From NCBI GenBank assembly GCA_964443245.1, contig CAYUEG010000020.1, forward strand, positions 1-42,423: a DNA stretch of 42,423 bases, in the 5' to 3' direction. A model generated the notes under the pieces. That model was not told where the DNA came from. It ran no database searches and saw only the letters and a list, made by a program, of their open reading frames with translations. Positions 7,482 to 15,114 of this stretch are shown in pieces. Origin of the DNA: CANJDH01 sp964443245. GTDB lineage: Bacteria > Pseudomonadota > Gammaproteobacteria > Burkholderiales > JAEUOS01. Each line of letters begins with the position of its first letter. The stretch's first letter is position 1. Position numbers and translations under genes: made by a program.

Positions 7482-8013
7482 TCTGCAAGCGCCGGCTCTG
7501 GCGCCTGCAGATTTGGTCGTGATGGCCCACGTCAAGGAGCCATACGGTCTCAAGGGGTGGGTGAAGCTGTATACGCACGGAACAGATGCAGGCGGCCTGC
7601 GTGGTTTCAGGATCTGGTGGTTGAACCGCGATCCGGACCGGCCAGACTGGCAGGCAGTCGAACCGGAAGGTACCGCAGAGCATGGTGGGGTACTGGTGGC
7701 GAAGTTTGCCGGTACTGAGGATCGTGAAACGGCGTTTGCGCTGAAAGGCGCGGAGATCGCGGTTTCGCGTGCACTGTTTGCGCCCAGTAATGACAATGAG
7801 TACTACTGGGCTGATCTGATCGGTCTGGAGGTGTCGAATCTCCAGGACGAATCGCTGGGTGTAGTGGCGGATTTGATGGATTTGGGTCCGCATCAGGTGC
7901 TGCGGGTTCGGCATGCGGGCGGGGAACGGCTGATACCGTTCGTTGCCCAGTATGTCGAGAATGTAGACCTTGAGCAACGTGTAGTGCGCGTTGATTGGGG
8001 TCTGGATTACTGA
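7453..8013 (+). CDS. rimM: Ribosome maturation factor RimM
   Basis: RimM binds S19 and assists 30S head assembly. The N-terminal beta-barrel shows VVMAHVKEPYGLKGWVKLYT, matching the family's G...GxxGW segment. The C-terminal PRC-barrel domain includes YYWADLIGLEV, LMDLGPHQVLRV and LIPFVAQYVENVD. The start is uncertain. TTG at 7453 overlaps rpsP by 29 bases and gives 186 residues. GTG at 7519 and ATG at 7522 are in frame but would cut into the first beta strand. None has a strong ribosome site, so translation is probably coupled to rpsP. Confidence 0.93.
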   Translation: MPRKRPLQPDLQAPALAPADLVVMAHVKEPYGLKGWVKLYTHGTDAGGLRGFRIWWLNRDPDRPDWQAVEPEGTAEHGGVLVAKFAGTEDRETAFALKGAEIAVSRALFAPSNDNEYYWADLIGLEVSNLQDESLGVVADLMDLGPHQVLRVRHAGGERLIPFVAQYVENVDLEQRVVRVDWGLDY

Positions 8014-8026
8014 GGGAGATGTCAGG

Positions 8027-8818
8027 GTGGTAAGGTTTGATGCAATCACCCTGTTCCCAGACATGTTTGCGAGCGTCAGTGCGCAAGGCATTACCGGGCG
8101 CGCACTGTCGGATGGATTGTGGAGTCTGGATTGCTGGAATCCGCGCGATTACGCAGAAAACGCGTATCGCACGGTGGATGACCGGCCCTACGGGGGTGGT
8201 CCTGGAATGGTGATGCTGGCCAAGCCGCTGGAGTCTGCAATCGAAGCGGCCCGTGCTGCGCAGCTCGCAGCCGGGTTGCAGACGAAAGTCGTGTATTTGT
8301 CGCCGCAGGGCAGAAAGCTTGACCACGCTTCGGTGATGCAGTGGCGAGACGAAATGCAGGGCGGTTGCGGAATGGTGCTGCTGTGCGGGCGGTATGAAGG
8401 AGTGGACGAGAGGTTGATTCAGCGCTGTGTCGATGCCGAGTATTCAATTGGCGATTACGTGCTGTCAGGCGGCGAATTGGCGGCTATGGTGCTGATGGAT
8501 TGTGTGGTGCGGCAATTGCCCGGGGTGTTGAATCACGATGCTTCGGCAGAGCAGGATTCGTTCGTGAACGGTTTGCTCGATTGTCCTCACTACACACGCC
8601 CTGAAGAGTATGCGGGGTTGCGGGTTCCGGAAGTTTTGTTGTCCGGCAACCACAAGGAGATTGCGCGCTGGCGATTAAAGCAATCGCTGGTGCGGACGAT
8701 GCAACGTCGGCCCGATTTGGTGGATGGGTGGGCCGCCCGAGCATTGAGCAAGGACGAGGCGAAGATACTGGGGGAAGCAAAGGCTGCGTGTGCCAACCCG
8801 GATTCAATGTCTCGATGA
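8027..8818 (+). CDS. trmD: tRNA (guanine-37-N1)-methyltransferase
   Basis: TrmD methylates G37 of tRNAs using SAM and prevents frameshifting. The 263-residue protein starts VVRFDAITLFPDMF and contains RPYGGGPGMVM and the trefoil-knot SAM-binding stretches LLCGRYEGVDERL, YSIGDYVLSGGELAAM and PHYTRPEEYAGLRVPEVLLSGNH. All are standard for the family, and length is normal. The GTG at 8027 is preferred over an upstream TTG at 7991 because GAGGGAGA lies about 7 bases before it and the family begins at this point. It follows rimM by 13 bases in the same operon. Confidence 0.96.
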   Translation: MVRFDAITLFPDMFASVSAQGITGRALSDGLWSLDCWNPRDYAENAYRTVDDRPYGGGPGMVMLAKPLESAIEAARAAQLAAGLQTKVVYLSPQGRKLDHASVMQWRDEMQGGCGMVLLCGRYEGVDERLIQRCVDAEYSIGDYVLSGGELAAMVLMDCVVRQLPGVLNHDASAEQDSFVNGLLDCPHYTRPEEYAGLRVPEVLLSGNHKEIARWRLKQSLVRTMQRRPDLVDGWAARALSKDEAKILGEAKAACANPDSMSR

Positions 8819-8908
8819 CAAACGGTGCAACCAATCCAGCAATGGATTGCTCTTGCGCCATGAAGCCGGAAACCATTCGGCCCATTGATGAATGAAAGGC
8901 AGGATCTC

Positions 8909-9304
8909 ATGAGCAATATCCTCGAGCAACTCGAGAAGGAAGAAATCGCACGGCTGGCGAAGGTGGTTCCCGTTTTCGCACCTGGCGATACCGTCATCGT
9001 GAATGTCAACGTGGTCGAAGGGGAACGGAAGCGCGTGCAAGCGTTTGAAGGCGTCGTGATTGCGCGCCGCAATCGCGGTATCGGGTCATCCTTCATCGTA
9101 CGCAAGGTTTCCTCCGGCGAAGGCGTGGAGCGCACCTTCCAGCTCTATTCGCCGTTGATTGCGTCGATCGAAGTCAAGCGCAAGGGTGACGTGCGTCGGG
9201 CCAAGCTTTACTATCTGCGCCAGCGTTCGGGCAAATCCGCGCGTATCAAGGAGAAGCTTTCCACCAAACAGGCGACTGCGGCTGCAACTGAACCGCAGGC
9301 TTGA
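8909..9304 (+). CDS. rplS: 50S ribosomal protein L19
   Basis: This 131-residue L19 protein lies at the 30S-50S interface. FAPGDTVIVNVNVVEGERKR, QAFEGVVIARRNRGIGSSFI and FQLYSPLIASIEVKRKGDVR are family hallmarks. The ATG at 8909 begins MSNILEQLEKEE and has AGGAT at good spacing; an upstream in-frame ATG at 8885 is less likely. It is the last gene of the operon before the strong terminator at 9363-9399. The 90-base gap after trmD contains a small CAATCC/GGATTG hairpin. The alanine/threonine-rich tail is unremarkable. Confidence 0.96.
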   Translation: MSNILEQLEKEEIARLAKVVPVFAPGDTVIVNVNVVEGERKRVQAFEGVVIARRNRGIGSSFIVRKVSSGEGVERTFQLYSPLIASIEVKRKGDVRRAKLYYLRQRSGKSARIKEKLSTKQATAAATEPQA

Positions 9305-9362
9305 TCTGCCGCTGAGGGCCAGGGTTGTGCGTCTGGATGTAGAGCACGCCAAGTTGCAAGAG

Positions 9363-9399
9363 CAGCGGTGCATCGGAAGATGCACCGCTGTTTTCTTTT
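9363..9399 (+). terminator. Rho-independent terminator after rplS
   Basis: A perfect 12-bp stem, CAGCGGTGCATC at 9363-9374 and its complement at 9379-9390, encloses a GGAA tetraloop. It is followed by TTTTCTTTT at 9391-9399. This is a strong intrinsic terminator for the rpsP operon. It ends only 10 bases before the GTG start of the next gene. Confidence 0.9.
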
Positions 9400-9408
9400 G
9401 GGCCTGAC

Positions 9409-10107
9409 GTGTCCGCCGAGCGTACGGTTACCCTTACCACGGAGGAAGCCAGGCAGTTGCCGGCGCAGCCCGCCGCGGAGTTCAATGACGGACTGACGCC
9501 GCTTGAAGGCATCGACGCGGATCAATTGCGTCAACGCTTTCGCGCGGAACGTCCGTGGCAGCAGGAAATGCTGGGTGATGGCCAGTTTACCGGGATCGAG
9601 TTACCAGAAGGGCATGTGTACAAGCAGGCAGCCGTTCTGGTTCCGTTAGTCGTGAGGGATTCTCTGTCCTTGTTGTTGACGCAACGTCCGCTGCACCTGA
9701 AACATCATCCCGGTCAGATCAGTTTTCCAGGTGGGCGCAAGGAAGACGCGGATATCAATCTTGTGGCCACGGCGCTTCGCGAGACAAGTGAAGAGATCGG
9801 CCTGGCCACAGACCGGATCGAAGTGATTGGCACCATGCCGCATTACCTTACGGTGACCAACTATCAGGTCACCCCGGTGGTAGGTCTTGTGCATCCCCCT
9901 TTTGATCTGGCGCTCGATGCCAACGAAGTGGCGGATGCATTTGAGGTACCGCTTTCGTTCGTTTTGAACCCGGCCAATCATGAGCGTCGAGCGCGCCCAT
10001 GGCAGGGACGCATGCGGCATTTCTATGCCATACCATTTGAGGATCGCTTCATCTGGGGCGCAACCGCCGCCATGTTGCGCAATCTGTATCACTTCTTGCG
10101 TGCCTGA
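9409..10107 (+). CDS. CoA pyrophosphatase-like Nudix hydrolase
   Basis: This 232-residue Nudix hydrolase belongs to the CoA-pyrophosphatase subfamily (NudL/YeaB type), expected to cleave CoA to phosphopantetheine and 3',5'-ADP. The subfamily signature LLTQRPLHLKHHPGQISFPGG directly precedes the Nudix box, where TALRETSEEIGL supplies the metal-binding glutamates. The expected domain begins near IDADQLRQRFRAERPW, so the first 35 residues are an extension. The GTG at 9409 lies only 10 bases after the rplS terminator T-run and has no visible ribosome site. A later start or read-through transcription is possible. Its stop codon sits in the loop of a hairpin shared with the convergent gene. Confidence 0.85.
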   Translation: MSAERTVTLTTEEARQLPAQPAAEFNDGLTPLEGIDADQLRQRFRAERPWQQEMLGDGQFTGIELPEGHVYKQAAVLVPLVVRDSLSLLLTQRPLHLKHHPGQISFPGGRKEDADINLVATALRETSEEIGLATDRIEVIGTMPHYLTVTNYQVTPVVGLVHPPFDLALDANEVADAFEVPLSFVLNPANHERRARPWQGRMRHFYAIPFEDRFIWGATAAMLRNLYHFLRA

Positions 10108-10113
10108 GCACGC
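10098..10113. terminator. Small convergent hairpin containing a stop codon
   Basis: GCGTGC at 10098-10103 and GCACGC at 10108-10113 form a perfect 6-bp stem with a CTGA loop. The loop includes the TGA stop of the Nudix gene. The minus-strand SapC-like gene ends at 10114. No U-tract follows on either strand, so termination activity is only a suggestion. Confidence 0.35.
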
Positions 10114-10899
10114 CTACGATTTCATGGCGCGCGAGGAACGCTTGCGCTGCGGCAATTGACGCACAGCGCGGTCGTAGAGGCGGGCAAAATTGGCCAGGGA
10201 GAACAGATGGGCGTAGATCCTGCCCATCAGCCCTTTCTCAACCAGAGCCTTGTGGTTGGCAGCCTTGAGAGAGAGAAATTTGGCCTCGTCTATGCGGTGC
10301 ATGCCTTGCAGGGACAAGGCCTGCTTGCCGCCTTCCGTGACTTGCATCGTAAACGGGGCAAACAGATCGAGCTTTGCAAAAATGGCGCACATTTGCGCCG
10401 TCAGATCCAGATCGGCTTCATATTCTGCAAGGAGCTTTTCGCGCTCCCGCCAGACTGGAAGCGGTGCGCCGGCGGCATCGAACAAGGCGACCCCCGATTC
10501 ATCGACGTATGCGCGGTCGATGCAAACTACCTTCTCACTTTGCGGTGTGCCATCCACATACACCTTGGAAATGCAGAAGGGGTAGCGGCGCACGAAGGCC
10601 GGTATGTAGGTATCCACTGCCCACTCGCCTTCGTTGTTTACGAAGAGGTTTTGTTCATTCGCCAAGCCAAGTACGACCAGTGGGGCAAATGTCTGGCCCG
10701 CATCAGGCGTAGAGAAAACGATAGGGTAATCACGTCCGGCCAGGATGAACTCGGAAAACGAGATGGCCATTGCGTTAAGGCGTCGGCAAAACTCCGGTGT
10801 CGCGCTGCCCGCACCGGCGCCGACTTTGGGCAGTAAAACCTTGTGGCCTCGCTCCAGGGGGATGATTTCTCCATAGCCGAAGGGCGCGGTGATTTGCAT
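10114..10899 (-). CDS. SapC family protein
   Basis: This 261-residue protein matches the SapC family pattern: an N-terminal FGYGEIIPLERGHKVLLP segment, then FSEFILAGRDYPIVFST, a central NLFVNNEGEWAVDTYIPAFVRRYPF stretch, and a helical C-terminal half with a basic tail. The family was named from a gene beside an S-layer gene, but its molecular function is not established. The name should not be read as the unrelated SapABCDF peptide transporter. No signal peptide or membrane helix is evident. The ATG at 10899 begins MQITAPFGYGE and follows GGGAGT; the in-frame upstream extension to 10968 lacks family character. It is convergent with the Nudix gene and divergent from the CobD-like gene. Confidence 0.78.
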   Translation of the reverse strand: MQITAPFGYGEIIPLERGHKVLLPKVGAGAGSATPEFCRRLNAMAISFSEFILAGRDYPIVFSTPDAGQTFAPLVVLGLANEQNLFVNNEGEWAVDTYIPAFVRRYPFCISKVYVDGTPQSEKVVCIDRAYVDESGVALFDAAGAPLPVWREREKLLAEYEADLDLTAQMCAIFAKLDLFAPFTMQVTEGGKQALSLQGMHRIDEAKFLSLKAANHKALVEKGLMGRIYAHLFSLANFARLYDRAVRQLPQRKRSSRAMKS

Positions 10900-10994
10900 G
10901 ATTTGGACTCCCGGGAACGCTGTAGGTGTCTGATGTTGATGAGGCCGCGACCACTGCGGGGTAGCCACGCAGAGCCTATGGTATCTTCAAGCGC

Positions 10995-11933
10995 ATGACT
11001 GTGCTGGCTCTCCTTGCTGCGTTGCTTCTGGAGCAGATTCGCCCGTTGAGTGACCGAAGCGTGCTGTCCGCGTGGATGTATTCCTGCATTGACGGTTTGG
11101 AGCAGTATCTGAACGCCGGCGACCGTCATCACGGCGTAGCTGCGTGGTGGCTCATTGTGGCGCTTGCGTTGATGAGTTCACTGTTGATCTACTACCTGTT
11201 GGCCCATCTTTCACTGGTACTTGCATGGACTGCAAATGTGGCTGTGTTGTACGCGACGATGGGCTTTCGGCAGTTCAGCCACCACTTTACCCACGTCCAG
11301 GGTGCTCTCGCGCGCGGTGACGTGTTGGAAGCGCGCCGTTTGCTGCAAGCATGGCGTGGGCGGTCGGCTGACGATTTGAACTCTGGCGAAGTGGCTCGGC
11401 TGGCGATTGAGGAGGCTTTGGTGGCCTCACATCGTCATGTATTTGGGGTCATGTTTTGGTTCGTGGTGCTCCCGGGCCCGGCGGGACCTATCCTGTACCG
11501 GCTTGCGCTGTCGCTCAAGGGGCGATGGGGCGACAAGGCGGGGGCGGAGCATGGTCAATTCGGCGAGTTTGCCCTCCAGGCTGCCAGATGGCTGGATTGG
11601 GCGCCGCTTCGTCTGACGGCCATGGCATTTGCCGTTGTCGGCAATTTCGAGGACGCCGTGTACTGCTGGCGCAATCAGGCGAGTCGATGGCGCGATCCGG
11701 AGGCCGGCATTGTGCTGGCAGCTGGTGCGGGTGCGATCGGTGTCAAGCTGGGCAATCCGGTGCGCGACGGCGTTTCTGCTGCGGGACCTACGCTGGAAGA
11801 ACGTATCGAGATCGGTACGGGAGAGGCGGCCGATCCAGGTTTTCTCTCCAGTACGGTGGGCTTGGTATGGCGGGCGTTGGTGTTGTGGATGCTCTTGCTC
11901 ACCATGTTCGAAGTAGCTACCTGGGTGTCTTGA
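10995..11933 (+). CDS. CobD/CbiB-AmpE family membrane protein
   Basis: This 312-residue inner-membrane protein belongs to the CobD/CbiB-AmpE superfamily as found in Betaproteobacteria. The N-terminus MTVLALLAALLLEQIRPLSD resembles AmpE. The middle has RQFSHHFTHVQGALARGDVLEARRLLQ and FGVMFWFVVLPGPAGPILYRLA, the conserved core of the superfamily, and EDAVYCWRNQASRW follows. Four or five transmembrane segments are visible. True CobD makes adenosylcobinamide phosphate, but no cobalamin genes are near, so this is more likely the AmpE-like branch with an unclear signalling role. The promoter region is the 95-bp gap shared with the SapC-like gene. Confidence 0.8.
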   Translation: MTVLALLAALLLEQIRPLSDRSVLSAWMYSCIDGLEQYLNAGDRHHGVAAWWLIVALALMSSLLIYYLLAHLSLVLAWTANVAVLYATMGFRQFSHHFTHVQGALARGDVLEARRLLQAWRGRSADDLNSGEVARLAIEEALVASHRHVFGVMFWFVVLPGPAGPILYRLALSLKGRWGDKAGAEHGQFGEFALQAARWLDWAPLRLTAMAFAVVGNFEDAVYCWRNQASRWRDPEAGIVLAAGAGAIGVKLGNPVRDGVSAAGPTLEERIEIGTGEAADPGFLSSTVGLVWRALVLWMLLLTMFEVATWVS

Positions 11934-11942
11934 GCACGACTT

Positions 11943-11959
11943 GCCTGGTTTCGCCAGGC
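11943..11959. terminator. Hairpin between convergent genes
   Basis: GCCTGG at 11943-11948 and CCAGGC at 11954-11959 form a perfect 6-bp stem with a TTTCG loop. It fills the 27-bp space between the convergent CobD-like and DUF2007 genes. No U-tract is seen on either side, so any termination role is tentative. Confidence 0.4.
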
Positions 11960-11960
11960 G

Positions 11961-12269
11961 TCATCCCGTGCGCTCCTCCCCGCAGTTCCAGCAGTGTGAG
12001 AACTGTCCGTCCAGGCGTTCGCTGCAGCCCGCACAGATCCAGGCTGCTCCGTGGGGTGCACGACGCATCTCGTCGAGAATGGTCAAGGCAGCGGCTGCCT
12101 GACCGCTGCTTTCGATCCAGATTTCCGGCCAGGTCTGATCGAAAGGGATCTCACCTGCCCCCTGAATCGTGTACTCGTTGCGCAAAAAAGTCTTGATACC
12201 TGCAGCTTGCAGCAGGTTCTTCAGGTGGTTCGCTTCTATCAGGTTCTCGGCACGGTAGATCCGTTGCAT
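11961..12269 (-). CDS. DUF2007 protein with C-terminal zinc ribbon
   Basis: This 102-residue cytoplasmic protein begins MQRIYRAENLIEANHLKNLL. That is the DUF2007 (putative signal-transducing, GlnB-like fold) motif in which residues of the first helix and the TFLRNE strand are conserved. After about 70 residues comes a zinc-ribbon pattern, CAGC followed by CWNC about 15 residues later. The ATG at 12269 was chosen because the domain starts there; the longer upstream frame overlaps rsgA. It lies 10 bases after the rsgA stop, so the two are probably one transcript. Function is unknown. Confidence 0.8.
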   Translation of the reverse strand: MQRIYRAENLIEANHLKNLLQAAGIKTFLRNEYTIQGAGEIPFDQTWPEIWIESSGQAAAALTILDEMRRAPHGAAWICAGCSERLDGQFSHCWNCGEERTG

Positions 12270-12279
12270 GACCGCTCCG

Positions 12280-13170
12280 TCAGGCACCGGTTTCGGACAG
12301 CAGACGACAAAACAGGGCCAATCGCTCGGCGTGAATCTGGCCCGCTGCAACTGCCTCCTTGACCGCGCAGCCTGGCTCACGATCGTGGTGGCAGTTATGG
12401 AAACGGCACTGTCCCAGAAATGGCTGGAATTCGACAAAACCTGCCTGCAGATCGTCGAATCCAAGGTGATGAATTCCGACTTCCTGCATGCCTGGACAAT
12501 CGATCAAGGCAGTCGACTCGTCGATCTCGTAAAGCCGCGAAAAGGTTGTTGTGTGCTTGCCTGCTGAAAGCGCGACCGACAGTTCGCCGATGACCGCGGC
12601 TGCATTTGGCACCAGTGCATTGATCAAACTGGATTTGCCCATGCCGGACTGGCCCACCAGGACGGTGGTCTTGCCGGACAGCACTTCCTGAAGGGCTCTG
12701 CCGGCTGATCCGGGCGTTCCGTCACGCGGCTTGGCTTTCATTTCGATGACTTCATAACCTGCCAGCACAAACATGGCCAAGCGCGTGCGCGCATCATCAA
12801 GCCCGGGAATATCGACCTTGTTCAAGCCGATCAACGCAGGTATGCCAGCATGATGCGCGATCAGCAGAACGCGCGAAACGAATTCTTCGGATGCACGCGG
12901 CTCGACCGCTGCCAGAATCAGTACCTGATCAATATTGGCCGCGATGGCCTTCCGCTTGTACTGGTCCGATCTTTCCAGAAAGCTTCTGCGAGGCAAAATC
13001 TCCTCAATCACCCCCTGACCGCTTCCGGTAATCGTGATGGCGACGCGGTCGCCACAAGTGGCAAGACGCTTTTTGCCCCGACTGACGCAATCAAACGTGG
13101 CGCGCTGGTCGCCGCAAACCTCGTAGCGCCTGCCGAATACCGCAACCACAGTGCCGGTCGTGGATTTCAA
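12280..13170 (-). CDS. rsgA: Ribosome small subunit-dependent GTPase RsgA
   Basis: RsgA is a circularly permuted GTPase that checks late 30S maturation. The 296-residue protein has an N-terminal OB-fold (VVAVFGRRYEV, CGDRVAITI), then G4 LNKVD, G1 GQSGMGKSSL and G3 DCPGM in the permuted order. The C-terminal zinc motif is CRFHNCHHDREPGC. The start is TTG at 13170. Upstream to the in-frame stop there is no ATG or GTG, and the alternative GTG seven codons later would remove part of the OB-fold. The next gene upstream on this strand is the M48 protease, 82 bp away. Confidence 0.95.
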   Translation of the reverse strand: MKSTTGTVVAVFGRRYEVCGDQRATFDCVSRGKKRLATCGDRVAITITGSGQGVIEEILPRRSFLERSDQYKRKAIAANIDQVLILAAVEPRASEEFVSRVLLIAHHAGIPALIGLNKVDIPGLDDARTRLAMFVLAGYEVIEMKAKPRDGTPGSAGRALQEVLSGKTTVLVGQSGMGKSSLINALVPNAAAVIGELSVALSAGKHTTTFSRLYEIDESTALIDCPGMQEVGIHHLGFDDLQAGFVEFQPFLGQCRFHNCHHDREPGCAVKEAVAAGQIHAERLALFCRLLSETGA

Positions 13171-13252
13171 TGGAAATGTCGGTTGCGGCCAGTCATCTCC
13201 ACGCAGACCGGCGGTTGCCGGACGTTATCGCGTATCAAGGAAGACTGCTCTG

Positions 13253-14500
13253 TCATGCGGCCAGTGATTTGAGTCGCGCAACACGCAGTGGCGCGGGCGG
13301 ATGAGAGTCATAGAAGGCTGAGAACAAATGGTCCGGCGTCAAGGTGGCTGCATTGTCCTTGTACAGCTTGGTCAATGCATCGATCAGGGGCTTTGGCCCC
13401 GTAATGCTGGCCGCAAAGGCGTCGGCCTCGTACTCGTGGCGCCGCGAAATCAAGCTCGTCAGAGGGTGCAGAATAAACGTAAACACCGGCAAGACCAGAG
13501 CGAACAGCACGATTGCAGAGCCGGGGCCGATGGTACTGACACCCAGACCTTCATAAAACCATGAGGCATTGGCCAGTTTCCCCAGAAGCCAAAGTGAAAA
13601 AAAGGACAAGGCGAACAGGCCGATGATGCGCTTGATGATGTGCCTCTTCTTGTAGTGGCCAAGTTCATGGGCAAGAACAGCTTCCACCTCGTTCTCGTCA
13701 AGCCTTGAAACGAGAGTGTCAAACAGTACGATGCGCTTGGCACTACCGAAACCGGAGAAGTATGCATTGCCATGAGCCGATCGGGTGGAACCATCCATCA
13801 CGAAAAGACCATGTGCACGAAACCCGGTACGTTCCAGTAAGCGCTCAATCCGCGTTTTGAGACTCCCCTCCTGCATCGGTACGAACTTGTTGAATAGCGG
13901 CGCAATGACCGTGGGGAACAGCCAGAGCAGCAGAAGATTGAATGCCATCCACCCCAGCCATGCAAACAACCACCAGTTGGGCCCCAGCGATGCCATCAGC
14001 CACACCGCTGCGACCAAAATGACTCCTCCAAGGAGCGTGCCCAACAGTGCGCCCTTTAGCGTATCCAGCAAGAATACTCGCCAGGTCATCTGGTTGAAGC
14101 CGAATCGCGCTTCAATGACGAACGTGCGGTAGGCCGAAAACGGGAGGTCCAGGAGCGCCAGCAGGCCAAAAACGAGGCCAGCTCCCGCTACTTCCCGTGC
14201 GGTGGCGTGTGCGAGGGTGTCGGCCCAGCCAAAGAAAACATCGATACCGCCAGCCAACGTCAGGGCGACCAGGACGGCGGCACCGGTTAGAGTCTCGAAT
14301 AAACCGAAGGCAAGCTTCGCCTGCGTGTAGTCCGCTGCTTTCTGGTGTGCGCCGAGGTCGACGGATGCGGCAAAGTCGGCTGGAACCTGGCTGCGATGCA
14401 AGGATACGCTTCGCATCTGACGCAGCGCCAGCCAGAACCTTAGAGCCAGCATGACACCCAAGGCGAGCAGGAAAAGGTAGCTGAACGTATTTGCTGTCAT
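13253..14500 (-). CDS. M48 family CAAX-type membrane metalloprotease
   Basis: This 415-residue integral membrane zinc protease resembles Ste24/CAAX prenyl protease 1 rather than HtpX in length. Seen: a first transmembrane segment (YLFLLALGVMLALRFWLAL), further helices to about residue 210, the catalytic HELGH within AVLAHELGHYKKRH, and the downstream zinc ligand in YEADAFAASI. Bacteria do not prenylate CAAX boxes, so the role is likely membrane-protein quality control (inference). The ATG at 14500 fits the family start. An upstream in-frame start at 14527 would overlap the divergent orn promoter region. It faces orn with 39 bp between start codons. Confidence 0.9.
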   Translation of the reverse strand: MTANTFSYLFLLALGVMLALRFWLALRQMRSVSLHRSQVPADFAASVDLGAHQKAADYTQAKLAFGLFETLTGAAVLVALTLAGGIDVFFGWADTLAHATAREVAGAGLVFGLLALLDLPFSAYRTFVIEARFGFNQMTWRVFLLDTLKGALLGTLLGGVILVAAVWLMASLGPNWWLFAWLGWMAFNLLLLWLFPTVIAPLFNKFVPMQEGSLKTRIERLLERTGFRAHGLFVMDGSTRSAHGNAYFSGFGSAKRIVLFDTLVSRLDENEVEAVLAHELGHYKKRHIIKRIIGLFALSFFSLWLLGKLANASWFYEGLGVSTIGPGSAIVLFALVLPVFTFILHPLTSLISRRHEYEADAFAASITGPKPLIDALTKLYKDNAATLTPDHLFSAFYDSHPPAPLRVARLKSLAA

Positions 14501-14539
14501 GTGGTGTGCGACAATCGAATCACTCAATTATCCCCGAAT

Positions 14540-15091
14540 ATGGGTATGGCTCAAGACCAAAACAACCTGATCTGGCTGGATATGGAAATGACCGGTCTGA
14601 CACCCGAGACGGACCGCATCATTGAAGTCGCGGTGGTCATCACCGATTCGAACCTCGAGACGGTGGCCGAGGGGCCGGTTCTGGTGGTGCATCAGGAAGA
14701 TGCAGTGCTGGAGGGCATGGATAACTGGAACAAGTCAACCCATGCCAAATCGGGTCTGATCGACAAGGTCAAGGCATCCACCCTGGATGAACGTGCGGTC
14801 GAGTTGCGGTTGCTCGACTTTCTCAAACTTCATGTTCCAAAAGGTGTTTCGCCGATGTGTGGAAACTCTATCTGTCAGGACCGGCGATTCATGGCTCGGT
14901 GGATGCCGCAACTCGAAGCCTGGTTCCACTACCGTAACCTTGATGTTTCGACCCTGAAGGAGTTATGCAAGCGCTGGAAGCCTGAACTGGCAAAAGGCAT
15001 GGTCAAGCACGGGAAGCATGAAGCTCTGGCTGACGTCTATGAGTCGGTCGAAGAATTGAAGTATTACCGCGAGCACCTTCTCAGGATCTAG
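14540..15091 (+). CDS. orn: Oligoribonuclease
   Basis: Orn degrades 2-5 nt RNA and pGpG to mononucleotides and is usually essential in this class. The 183-residue protein has the DEDDh exonuclease motifs: WLDMEMTGL (Asp and Glu), the second Asp region in LEGMDNWNKSTHAKSGL, CQDRRFMARWMPQLE, and KHEALADVYES with catalytic His and Asp. The start may be ATG 14540 (MGMAQD) or ATG 14546 (MAQD). The first is listed; neither has a strong ribosome site. A still longer frame from 14501 would begin next to the divergent protease start and looks wrong. It is convergent with glnD. Confidence 0.95.
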   Translation: MGMAQDQNNLIWLDMEMTGLTPETDRIIEVAVVITDSNLETVAEGPVLVVHQEDAVLEGMDNWNKSTHAKSGLIDKVKASTLDERAVELRLLDFLKLHVPKGVSPMCGNSICQDRRFMARWMPQLEAWFHYRNLDVSTLKELCKRWKPELAKGMVKHGKHEALADVYESVEELKYYREHLLRI

Positions 15092-15114
15092 GTCGTAAGC
15101 AGGCGAGCAGCCAA

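Noticed and set aside
10995..11933. Calling this gene cobD for cobalamin synthesis
   Set aside because: No cobalamin genes are nearby and the N-terminus looks more like AmpE.
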